64,000 nucleotides of DNA from Gracilaria gracilis (lineage: Eukaryota; Rhodophyta; Florideophyceae; Gracilariales; Gracilariaceae): the NCBI GenBank assembly GCA_030374805.1, contig JARGSG010000190.1, positions 186,001 through 250,000 on the forward strand, written 5' to 3'. The first letter of the stretch is position 1. The number at the start of each line of letters is the position of its first letter. Below are positions 54,295 to 63,390 of this stretch, one piece after another. Made by a program: the position numbers and the translations under genes. Below the pieces are notes generated by a model. The model saw only the letters and a program-made list of their open reading frames with translations, had not been told where the DNA came from and did not search any database.

Positions 54295-56516
54295 ATGTGC
54301 GGGTTCTCTTTAACTATCAAGACACTAACGCCGGAGAAGGAAGAAGAAGGGAGATCATATGTCGGCGATTTCCGGGAAGCGAGACACAATAATCCCTCCA
54401 TGTCCAGCAGAGCCGGAATCAGGCACCTCCCACCAAAGCTGCGTAGAGAGGCTATGCATATGACAAACGTTTTACATATGTCTCTCGCAGATACTATACG
54501 CTATCTGGAGGACAAACATAGCATTGTGATAAACCCGCAGTCTGTGCGGCAGGTGTTGGGGTATGGACGTTCTATTAGCAATACGAAGGACTTGAAATGC
54601 ACCAATCTGTTTAAAGAACTGGTTTCGTTAAGGGAGCAAGATGCGGGGAACAGGTACTACATAAGTCATGACGTGGAGGGTCGAATGACTTCAGTTGGAT
54701 GGGCCTTCGCAGAATGAATTGAGGACTACAAAGCGTTTGGTGTTGTGCCCGATGTGTCTATCGATTGCGAGGCAGTCGCGAATCGCTATGGATTACCACT
54801 TATAACAATCAACGGAAGAACAAACGATGGGTTTAAGTTAACGTTTTTCATGGGTTTTATCAGTGGCGAGACGGAAGCCGACTTGGTAGAGATCCTAACG
54901 CAATTTAAGTCCATGATTCTAATATCCCAGCTCTAATATCTATAGATCAGAGCTCTGCCTACATTGCAGCAACGGAGCGGGTCTTTGAGCATTCGCTTAT
55001 CATCCTGGACGAATGGCGCCTCGATCTAAATCAAATGAAGAACGTCACAGCTTGGTGCTCCCACATAGAAAAATCCAGTTGGTGCGACGACATGTCTAGG
55101 GAGTTTTTCAACCTATGCCGGTCGAATACGCTCCCAGTATTCATAGAACGCCGAGATAACTTCATTCAGAAGTACTTCGCGGGTGTAACAGAAAAGTTCC
55201 TAGTGTGGTTCCCATAACTATATGTGCACAGGCCTCAATTGCTAATTGCTTGCTTCAAAATCGCTGCCGTTCCAAAACGGTATCTGTTTCAGGGCACGGG
55301 ATATACGGAAGCGTCGAATTCTGGTTACCGTGCTTACATCCTAACGAAAAAGGTCCCCTTCAGCGGGATACCGAGACTGATGAAACTCCTTACCCAAAAG
55401 CGATGATAGGTCCGCAATGAATCGCTCATACGGGCATTGTCGCCAATAAGCTCCCGGTATAGATTGATTCGCAACTTTCGATTGCCTTTTTCCCCGCGAA
55501 TCCTCGACGGGCTTATATCCGACTATACCAGTTACGCGTTGACAAAGTTCCAGGAAACTGGAGTGATACCTGCAGAGAACTAAGCCGTTTTAAAGAGCAT
55601 ATGTTGCTAAACCGCAACAGGTGTATTCGCCCGAGCTCGCGGTCAAAGAAGGGGCGCGAATTAGGCTCGTAGCATGTTTTGAGCTCACATGGAGCTTCCA
55701 ACTACTCCGAAAACTTGAAGTTCCACGCCCGAAACCACCAGCAGCTCCATTTCGAGTGCTTTTTGCGCGCAAGGAAATAGACAATGATGAAGATGCAGAG
55801 AGCGAGCTCCTTGTGAGATGTGACTGCAAAAAGACAGAGTCAATGGGCTTTCCTTGTAGGCAAATCGTGCGATGTGCTATTGTGTACAACGAAAACTTCT
55901 TGAGTGCACCTCGTCTGAAAAAAGTGCTAGATGAGTATGTCGAGCTGGAATCTTTCTTTGATTCCTACTGGAAAAATAGCCCTGAAACCATTTCATTTAG
56001 CAAAGTTTGTAGACGGAGGAATCTTTGTGGTGTCTTGGTTGTATGTATTCTCTGACAACTCGACTTGAATCCTCGCACCAAAATATAGAAGCGAGTGCTA
56101 TTGAAACATTTTTGAAGAAAGAGTCGCAAAACAAAGTCCGAAAGCTTGTGAAATGGTCGGATAATAAAGCCATACTCGACCAAATACACAAACTTGCCGA
56201 CGGTATCGGACCATCGGCTTTTGAGAGCCTCGGTGATCTTCTCAGGGAGGCACACAGGCGATTGATGAAGAGTGAAATTGATACAGCAAGTGTACTGGAG
56301 CAGGTGAGTATTGTCGGACAATCAGAGAAGGAGGGAGGAAATAGAGTGCAATGGTCAGATTCCAATGTCTTGGAATCTATAACGGTGCTTAAAGCACCAA
56401 ATGTGTCAAAGATGAAGTTCAAGAAGAGGAAAAAGAGCTTTATCGAAAAGTTCAACAGCAAGAAAGGAAGGGCGGAGAATCAAAAGAAGGCGAAAGAAAA
56501 ACTAGACTTCTCATAG
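54295..56516 (+). pseudogene. MULE-2 transposase with SWIM-like finger, multiply broken
   Basis: Mutator-like transposase. The N-terminal part includes LPPKLRREAMHMTNVLHMSL. The DDE core shows D in DVSIDCEAVANRYGLPLITI (about 54755), D in LISIDQSSAYIAATERVFE (about 54945) and E in TGYTEASNSGYRAYIL (about 55310). The SWIM-like segment is VRCDCKKTESMGFPCRQI (about 55815-55868), with Gln where the family has His. A Lys-rich tail (56025-56516) follows. Breaks: in-frame TGA at 54715, frameshifts near 54930, 55420-55620 and 56030, and a TAA at 55215. No functional protein is encoded here. Confidence 0.85.
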
Positions 56517-57088
56517 ACCCAGTTGAGCGGTTATCACAAGATTTTGCGAGAACGTCTGAGAGAAGCCAAGCGGAAGAGGATTTGTAATAGTAGTACATTG
56601 AAATGTTAGATGACTTCGAATACATTAGTTACATCTAATACAACGTTTGTATTGTATTGAACATAAAACGTACGTTGTGACTCGTATTGTTCTTTATTAA
56701 CAAATATAGACCATATTTCCATAAACGGCTTACAACCCTGAGGAGACACACCGCAGCGTGGAAGAAGCAGGAGCTCCTGCATCTCAGCACGGCCCTGATG
56801 AGATTGTGGAACGGAGATTTCCAACAGTAGTCAGCGGGAAAAGGTAAAGCTTTTGGCGCATTTCAATTTTCTTTGTGCGCGTCAAGCCAGCGGCGCCCTC
56901 AAGGGCACCACTTTCAAAACTGTGCTCTTCCTATAACGGCAGCACCTTCTTACTGAGTGGTGATTCAACGCGACGCTTTCGCAGCTCCTTTCGCCACTCG
57001 AAGCCAAGAAAGTGCTTCTGATCGTCGCTCATCCCAAGTCGAGCGGATAGCTTCCCTGCTCGGATTCAACGCGGACAGTCTCAATAAG
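56517..57088. other. MULE-2 non-coding interval
   Basis: Short ORFs on both strands (56606-56824 minus; 56957-57172 plus) without recognisable content. The part next to 57089 may belong to the captured polymerase fragment in a broken frame. Confidence 0.35.
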
Positions 57089-57445
57089 CTAGTCGAAGAA
57101 CGCGGGAGAATACAGAGCAACACCACGGGTATCAAACACAAGAGCGCCGTTCTCGCTCTTTCTTGTTCGTAGCAAATATTGCGGCTTCACTGGAGCATCT
57201 ATGTTCAAGTGGGAGGAAATGTCTTCCGGAACATAAGAAATCATTTCGTCTCCATCGAAATCGGCATTGTATGGGATGTCAGTGAAAGGTTTTGGCAAAG
57301 TGGAGCACGGCATAACGCGTATCATATGCCCGATAATAACCATTTTATGAAGATTTGGCTGATGAGTGAACAACACATAGTATCCATCTATAATCGATTG
57401 TAGAGGCAGTTTTTGACAACTGTTTGGAACACTTCGAGCTGTCAT
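57089..57445 (-). pseudogene. Captured fragment of RNA polymerase largest subunit (RPB1-like)
   Basis: The minus-strand frame contains the hallmark active-site block of the largest subunit of multisubunit RNA polymerases: VLFTHQPNLHKM, then GHMIRVMPCSTL, then PYNADFDGDEM. NADFDGD is the absolutely conserved Mg-binding motif. The LHKM...GH...RVMP...PYNADFDGDEM order fits Pol II (RPB1) better than Pol I or III. Some 50-60 residues are clearly homologous; after VPEDISSHL the match fades. The full subunit is over 1,400 residues, so this is a small piece. It lies inside MULE-2, antisense to the transposase, and is therefore a captured cellular sequence. Confidence 0.85.
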
Positions 57446-57491
57446 CGTTCTCCTTCGCGGTGTTCATGCAAGTCTTTTGCCTCTTTTCGAT

Positions 57492-57874
57492 CTATTTGAC
57501 AACGACCTCATACGTGAAGGACATCAGAGCGGAATTGGGAACCACACGTCCCAAATATGTTCCCATGCCTGCGTAAAGTCGTTTTCTCCCTTCTTTGCTG
57601 GCAATCAGTCGTAATGACTGATTAAACCACAGTACTTGAGAGGGGCTCCAAAAACCTTGGCTACTTTGTGTGGGTATGTAGCCATTGCTGCCATCAATTT
57701 TAATACGGCCGTGGCTGCAAGATACTCAATTACAATCAATCGTTGAGGGTCAGGTGGTCGTCTATTGCTTCTACGATAATCTCTACTTGTGAGTTTGCTA
57801 CAGGTTTCCCCAACCCGCTTTGCCTTGAATCGTTCATAAACAACAAAATGGATCGAATTTTCTGTGATGCTCCT
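57492..57874 (-). pseudogene. Captured fragment of a mitochondrial carrier gene (SLC25, Rim2-like)
   Basis: On the minus strand the reading goes from SITENSIHFVVYERFKAKR through EYLAATAVLKLMAAMATYPHKVAKV to KYCGLI; then, one base out of frame, QSLRLIASKEGRKRLYAGMG, TYLGRVVPNSALMSFTYEVV and a TAG at 57492. This is the end of repeat 2 and all of repeat 3 of a mitochondrial carrier: the TYPHxV segment stands for the PX(D/E)XX(K/R) signature, and the EG-RxLYxGMG...RVVPNSA block is typical of the pyrimidine-nucleotide (Rim2/SLC25A33/36) group. About 125 residues, one frameshift, no start. It lies inside MULE-2 next to the polymerase fragment and in the same orientation. Confidence 0.85.
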
Positions 57875-58187
57875 TAGATAATGATATTAGTTGCAGCCGT
57901 CAAACCAATGACATAATGGTGTCAGTTAAAGTATGGTAAGTTGACCATTGAAGTAAAAGTACATATATGTGAAAAAGGTCTACCCTGCGCGAGATATTGA
58001 CAACGTTTGTACACGACTGAAGCACGTTGGGAAGATTGGCTGAAGCAAATTTGGGATGAAAGTCCGCTAATTCGGAGAACTGGCTTTGTGATGAAGGAAA
58101 TCAACACACGAGACAACGAGGTGACCATGGACAAGACCAGATGTAGTGCCCTTTTGGTGTGTTGGTTTGAATAGCCCGTCATTTTCT
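57875..58187. other. MULE-2 right subterminal interval
   Basis: The plus strand has a short protein-like reading (LYTTEARWEDWLKQIWDESP, about 58012-58072, then FVMKEINTRDNEVTMDK) that may be a third captured piece of unknown origin. Minus readings overlap it. Not assigned. Confidence 0.35.
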
Positions 58188-58397
58188 TGTTGACATGTAT
58201 AGCAATGATTGGTGGAAAGGGCCATCGAGGTTGCGCCTAAGCTATGTATTGGACGATAGAGGCGATACGAAGGTGTGCTTGGGGGAGAGAGGATCAGGTC
58301 AAACGATGCTATTTTGATGGGTACTGGAGGTTGCGCCTAGCTCTCTCATTGGTGAGCTCTTCTACGTCGGCGACGCCTTGTGTTTTCAGCGGGGGCC
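58188..58397 (+). repeat. Right TIR of MULE-2
   Basis: 210 bp, reverse complement of 50818-51027 with scattered differences; followed by GTCTAACTC (58398-58406). Confidence 0.9.
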
Positions 58398-58413
58398 GTC
58401 TAACTCCCAATGA

Positions 58414-59955
58414 GAGGCAAAAGAGCGCGTCCCCAAAGTCTTCGGATTCCATCTCGCCTCGCGTAGGACAAGTCACTACCACTCGACAGTGCAAGACACT
58501 CTCCAGCGATGAGCATTCCTCTTCACAACAATCTATTTCTCGCTCTCGCGGTCCTACTACCAAACTGTTGACCCTCGAGTGCCTCGCGCGATGATTGGTC
58601 AACATCCGAACCCGGGATACTTCTCCGGATTTCGTTCCGTGCCTCTTCTGCAAAGCAACAATGTCTCTGGGGCGTCCCAGGGCAACAAAGCCAGTGGCGG
58701 GCACATTCTCCCTCCAGGCAGCAGCCACATAATCAAATCATGCATGAAGTGCCGTGGCCTTCCCACGAGGAGCTAATCAGACAGAAACCTCGCATTCACG
58801 CGCATCTCTTCAAAACTGCTCCATAGTTTCATCCTATAGCCGTTTTCAACGAGAATCCCATCACGTTCTATGCTTATTGTACCGATCCCCTTCCCGGAGA
58901 TCTTCCGGCGATAGTCGCCACTTCGTGAGATTGGCTTCGAAGGGTGGCCGTTTCTCCTCACGCATTTGTGTGAAGTTCCGGCAAATCACTGTCTCCACTC
59001 GGGTGGTGTTGATTTGCTTGGAGTATGCACGGCAGAGCCGGACGAACTTCGAGTTCCCAATTCCTAGTTCTATTAGCTTCGATTTGTGGTTGTATCGTAC
59101 ACAAGGTGAGATTTCCTACCGCACTCGCTTGCCGCTGATAGAGAATTACTCCTGGAGGGGATGTCCTGTTGTACGCCAGGAGGCAGCGTGTTGGACCCAT
59201 CCAATCTTCCGTGCGGAGTTCAGGTATCTTCGCCGAAAGTCCCGTTCATGGTGGTTACAGAACGTCATCCGCGATGATCGTCGTGCGCGTTCTCGACTAG
59301 GGTTTCTCGTTTCGTATCAGAACACGAAGATCAATCGAATCCGGTACAATCACCGGCTGGGCCATTACGTTCTCATTCCCACATGGTGGTTCCCGGTGGA
59401 GGTGTGTCGGGAGTGCTACCTTGAGTTGCCCCCGGTTATTTCCTATCTGGGCTCATGCCTCATTGAGGATCCGTACACCGGACTGTGGTCCGTTGTGCTC
59501 ATCAAGTGGGAAATCCACACCGCGATTTATCCCCAATTGGAAGTATATGACCAATATCGACTGTGGTATATTCTGCCTTGCTTTTGGGCGTATATCCGAG
59601 AACTCTCGTCGCGAATACCTCTTGGAAGTGAGAATAATGCCGAAGAAATCGTGGGCTCCTCGAAGTATTCGACCGAGTTGATTGGGCCAGCGTGCCTTTC
59701 ACTCAAAGCGGCCGCGGTCACGAGGACGGCGGTTTCGACCGGTCTTTGGGAAGACTTACGCTATCCGCAGGAGATTTCATCTTTTCCAACCCTTCGGAGG
59801 TGCAAGAGATCACCGGAGCCAAAGCGGCAGCTCTCCGGATGGCTTCAAGTTACATACCTTACGGTCGTCCCGTCGGCGTCTTTGAAGCTGACGAGTTTTA
59901 CCACGCCTACGGCGTTGATGATGACCGAATGATGGACGACGAACCCAAGATGTGA
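58414..59955 (+). pseudogene. Decayed plus-strand ORF antisense to gypsy-2, unknown protein
   Basis: Protein-like readings on the plus strand jump frames. A Ser-rich start follows ATG 58414 (PKSSDSISPRVGQVTTTRQC). Then comes FHPIAVFNENPITFYAYCTD (about 58830). A long open frame, 58754-59932, carries an aromatic and basic segment (RIRYNHRLGHYVLIPTWWFP; IEDPYTGLWSVVLIKW). Finally a third frame ends at 59955 (LSAGDFIFSNPSEVQEITGA; YIPYGRPVGVFEADEFYHAY). No family recognised. The region lies beyond the end of the gypsy-2 pol gene in the opposite orientation, as antisense ORFs do in Grande-type Ty3/gypsy elements. It could also belong to another element. Confidence 0.45.
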
Positions 59956-59976
59956 TATAAGTACGACGTAGTCGAA

Positions 59977-60309
59977 GTGGTTTCTTCCTCCAATGCGGCT
60001 GGGCTGACCTCAATCGACACGGAGGCGCAGATAACGGCGATGTCTGAGCCAGTGAATCTACCCGAGCCCGAACCTTCATCGTTAGGCGCCGTGGTGGCTT
60101 CTACTCCGGGCGAACCCGCCATGATCGAGGTGCTCGCCGTCCTGCCCTCTATGGGTGTGGTTGATGAGGTGGCTGTGATCACTCAGTTCCTCCGAGGAGT
60201 TGGACGTTCCGCAAATGTTGCGAGCGGTGACGTCGCCATAATGCAAGACGCGTTGGCTGGACTCATTACTGGTGGATCCAATCCCAGCAATGGGGGTGGC
60301 GGAGACTAG
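59977..60309 (+). CDS. 110-codon ORF, low-complexity, antisense to gypsy-2
   Basis: The frame opens at a GTG (59977; first ATG at 60040, after which about 89 codons remain). It is Ala/Val/Glu/Gly-rich, without a domain, and stops 43 bp before the end of the convergent gypsy-2 coding region. It may be the C-terminal end of the decayed antisense protein (58414-59955) or chance. Confidence 0.3.
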   Translation: MVSSSNAAGLTSIDTEAQITAMSEPVNLPEPEPSSLGAVVASTPGEPAMIEVLAVLPSMGVVDEVAVITQFLRGVGRSANVASGDVAIMQDALAGLITGGSNPSNGGGGD

Positions 60310-60351
60310 GATCGGAGCCCTTCCAACCAAGGGTCTGGGGCTCAGTCCATT

Positions 60352-60715
60352 TTACGCCTGATTTCCGCTATGAGATGTTGTCGTAGGATGTAGCGTTGAT
60401 GACCATTAACCCTGCTTTCGTCTATGATGTACATTTTCCTTTCCCGAGTGACAGGTTCGTCTTCTTCCACTCCCGAACTTTCTTTTAGAGGAGCTGGGTT
60501 CTTCCCCTTGGGGGTTTTTTATCCCACCTGGCCATTGAAAATTGCCACCGAGAGACCCATGAGAGTACGTCGATAGTACTGCATCACTTTCGATCGTGGG
60601 AGATGCCCAATGAGCTCATTCGAGCCAGACTCGGGCCCGTAGCCGTACCAATGTACGAGATATTGTATGTGCCCCAATGGGTGGTATGATTATTCAACGA
60701 TGTGGTTGTCTACGA
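60352..60715 (-). pseudogene. Chromodomain and C-terminal tail of gypsy-2 integrase
   Basis: The minus-strand reading HIQYLVHWYGYGPESGSNEL, then HLPRSKVMQYYRR is a clear chromodomain (aromatic YLVHWYGYGPE core, final helix). One stop precedes it (VDNHIVE-stop-SYHP) and one follows (NGQVG-stop-KTPKG). After that a basic tail reads on to about 60352. A chromodomain after integrase defines chromoviruses and is thought to guide insertion to modified histones. Confidence 0.75.
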
Positions 60716-61427
60716 ACTACTGTCCGAAGACTTCCCGGCTTGCAGTGTGATTACGACATCTTTCTTCGGAGAGTTATCCGGCAGCATCCCCTTGGTGGGC
60801 GCTGTGCCGATGCTGGGGTTAGGCCGAGTGTTGTCTGAAAAGGTTGGGGGCAGGGTTCCTTCGCGGTGTGTTCCCACACTTGGGTCGATTATCACGCGTC
60901 TCGACTTGTCTGTGTTGCCGTTTCCTTGGTTCGGTAAAATTCCTTCGGTACGCGCTGTAGTCACTCCAGGCGTGCTATGCAGCGTAGACAACGATTTCGC
61001 CCGTAGCGACTGAGTCTTCTCGGTACTGTACCCCATAGCCGTAATGATTAGTGACGATTCTGCTTCTGAGTTGACAGGTGACGAATTTGACGAGACCCGG
61101 TCTCCCGAGAGGTCTGTGATCGCTTAAGCGTAGCTCCAGCTTTCCGTGCATCACGAGACTCATCATGCAAAGACGCGGAATGGACGAGTCTCTCTCTTTC
61201 CTTAGATAAAGCGACATGGGGAGTGGGTGTCGGCGCGCCAAGGCCGTGAAAAATTACGCCAGGCGGCGAGGTTTCAGACAGCGACGCACCGGAGCGCATA
61301 GAGTCCGATAAAATTGGTAGATCAGAGATTCCCCTGTTAGGGTGTGGTAACTACCCAGATCAGTCGATGGGGCGTGGGTCCGATGTGCTCGTAGCGTTTC
61401 TTTCTGCTTCTAAGGAAAACGTCCATT

Positions 61428-62122
61428 TTATGGGGCGTTTCCCACAGGCGGGGGCGCAAAAACTACGCGATCACTAGAGATGTGGTCACGTTGCTGACCC
61501 ATCTCAACTACCGCCGTGTCGGATTCAACAGCAGCTTCTCTGGAGAGACCGTTTGTGATGGGAGAGAGCTTATGGCGTTTCTTCTTGCTTGGGTTCCAAT
61601 ACTCCTTACCGATGAATATATAATCCCCTTCCTTAAGAGCGGGCGGTTTTCGAGGAGCTCGCTCATCGAATTCACGCTTATAGGCGGCTTGTGACCGGGC
61701 CATTGACCGTTGTGCTGCAGGAACTAGCCTGGTAAGCCATGCCATTCATATTTCCCGGTATCCCTTTGTAGAAGGAAAGTGATCCAGCATTGGCTGTGCT
61801 TCGAGCGCCACGGGCGGTTGGGTGTGAGACAGAACCAATTCAAATGGATTCAATCCCCTAGTACGGTGTATCTGAGTGTTGTATTCGAATGTAATCGCAT
61901 CGATTACCAAGTCCCACGTGGTGGGGTGATTAGCTACGTATGAACGGAGTGCTCCTAATAGCGTCCGTTTAAAGCGTTCAGCCTGCCCATTACACGGGGG
62001 TGGTAGGTTCTCATGAAGAGATTCTTGACGTCCAGAATTATGCATACATCTCCGAAGAACCGAGAGACAAACTGTTTTTCGTTGTCAGAGAGCAGATTCA
62101 CCAGTGGACCGTAGACGAATTC
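61428..62122 (-). pseudogene. gypsy-2 integrase core and C-terminal part
   Basis: Two abutting frames: 61746-62045 holds the catalytic Glu (NGQAERFKRTLLGAL) and the helix after it; 61428-61745 holds the GPY/F-type C-terminal region (EFDERAPRKPPALKEGDYIF). The second catalytic Asp (SDNEKQF) lies in a third frame at about 62070-62120. Confidence 0.8.
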
Positions 62123-62647
62123 CTAGTGGCTGAAGAATGCTGGCGTAACCTCCAACGGTGTGATTATTCGTAGTGATACGGTACGACCGAGCTTCAAAAA
62201 GCGATCCGTGATCACGAGTGGATATTTGTTAAGCCGATTAGCAGCGAGGAACGTTCCTAAAGTATCGATGACTACGAATTCCAGGGGCGTCCCTGCGAGG
62301 AAGAGCTTCAACTTTGTCGCATGGCGGCAGAGCTTGACGCGATTCCGCGCACACTCGGGGCATAACCACACAGTTGCGTAGCAATTTACAGCCATTGCAG
62401 GCCAGTAAAATTTCCTTCGCAATGTAAGACACATTTTCCGTATTGCGACGTGGCCACTAAGTTTTGCATAATGCGATAGGTGTAAAACTCGAGATAATAG
62501 GGCATGCGGCACCACTATTTGTCGGTTTCCAGTTAACTTGCGAACGAGATATCTAATATCATTCACTCGAAAGGGGAGGTCAGCTCCTCCATTGAGTTGC
62601 GCCCGAATCTTTGTGCAGTAGGGACCTCTGAACTGTTTTCTAACCAT
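62123..62647 (-). pseudogene. gypsy-2 integrase zinc finger and start of the core
   Basis: 174-codon frame. The HHCC module includes RVLHLSHYAKLSGHVAIRKM, KFYWPAMAVNC and LCPECARNRV, followed by FVVIDTLGTFLAANRLNKYP with the first catalytic Asp. The frame is lost just after. Confidence 0.8.
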
Positions 62648-62750
62648 ATTTTCTGTCGTAATGGGTACGAAGTTTCCTGGTGGGGGGGTTCGTACTTACG
62701 CTAACAGCGAGTACTTCATCCAGTTTGTGGTCAAAATCCAGTTCATCTGG

Positions 62751-63155
62751 TCAATCCTCTTCGATATCATCCATTTCACTTACTGTGTAGACATCAACTG
62801 CGAAGCCGGGTATTCCCTTGTCATCGACCGCTAACGCTTCCTCTGTGGTGGGTAGGCGAGAAAGGGCGTCGGATGGTGTATTGCCGGCGCCCTTCTTGTA
62901 GGTGACGTCGAAGTCGAACCCTGCAAGACGCAGCCTCCAACGCATTAACCGACCACAAGGCTCCGAGATGGAGAGTACCCACCTCAATTTTAAGTGATCC
63001 GTGTACCCGGTAAAATGAGCATCCCTGAGGTAGCGGTCTATTGTGCTAATGCGCACACTATGGCCAGAAATGCTTTCTCCGAGACGGACTAATTCTTCTC
63101 ATGCACGTTTAACTAACGAAAACAGTAGCCAATTGGCTCGCGTTCCCAACGAAAA
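62751..63155 (-). pseudogene. gypsy-2 RNase H, C-terminal part
   Basis: 62751-63056 reads FTGYTDHLKLRWVLS through RWRLRLAGFDFDVTYKKGAG and SDALSRL. Upstream, in a frame with stops, PIGYCFR-stop-LNVHEKN-stop-SVSEKAFLAIV is the usual YWSR...EKNYSVSEKE segment. Confidence 0.75.
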
Positions 63156-63159
63156 CTCG

Positions 63160-63390
63160 TGCACTCAAATTCCAATCGGTATTCGTGAGATTTTCACTTG
63201 TTCGTCCTCTTTTGTTCATTGAAACAAGTCCAAAGTCATTAAGTTTTCATTGCATCAAAATCCAATGAAGATATAACGACTTAATTGTTTTTGAAAAATT
63301 CATTTGTTGAAAATGCCTTGAACATTTAAGAAAAAAGCCTGACATGCTGAAAATATATTGAAATGTCAATGACGGAAAGTTTTGCCTGGG
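63160..63390. other. AT-rich insertion inside gypsy-2 RNase H
   Basis: About 230 bp of AT-rich, non-coding sequence separate DTDYSDYQVGCV (about 63430-63470) from the PIGY...EKN block (63090-63155), which are only about 25-30 residues apart in related elements. A small insertion or a degraded intron-like piece. Borders not exact. Confidence 0.4.

Larger units (their letters stand above)
50818..58397 (+). mobile_element. MULE-2: Pack-MULE-like Mutator element with 210-bp TIRs
   Basis: 7.6 kb. The left TIR (50818-51027) and right TIR (58188-58397) are reverse complements over about 210 bp (shared blocks include GACGTAGAAGAGCTCACCAA, GCTAGGCGCAACCTCCAGTA and GATCAGGTCAAAC in complement). Just outside are ATCGAACTC and GTCTAACTC, matching in 7 of 9 positions, as expected for the 9-bp duplication of Mutator elements after some ageing. 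Content: an Ulp1-like protease gene with one intron, an acidic ORF, a broken MULE transposase and, antisense near the right end, fragments of a mitochondrial carrier gene and an RNA polymerase largest-subunit gene. Confidence 0.9.
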
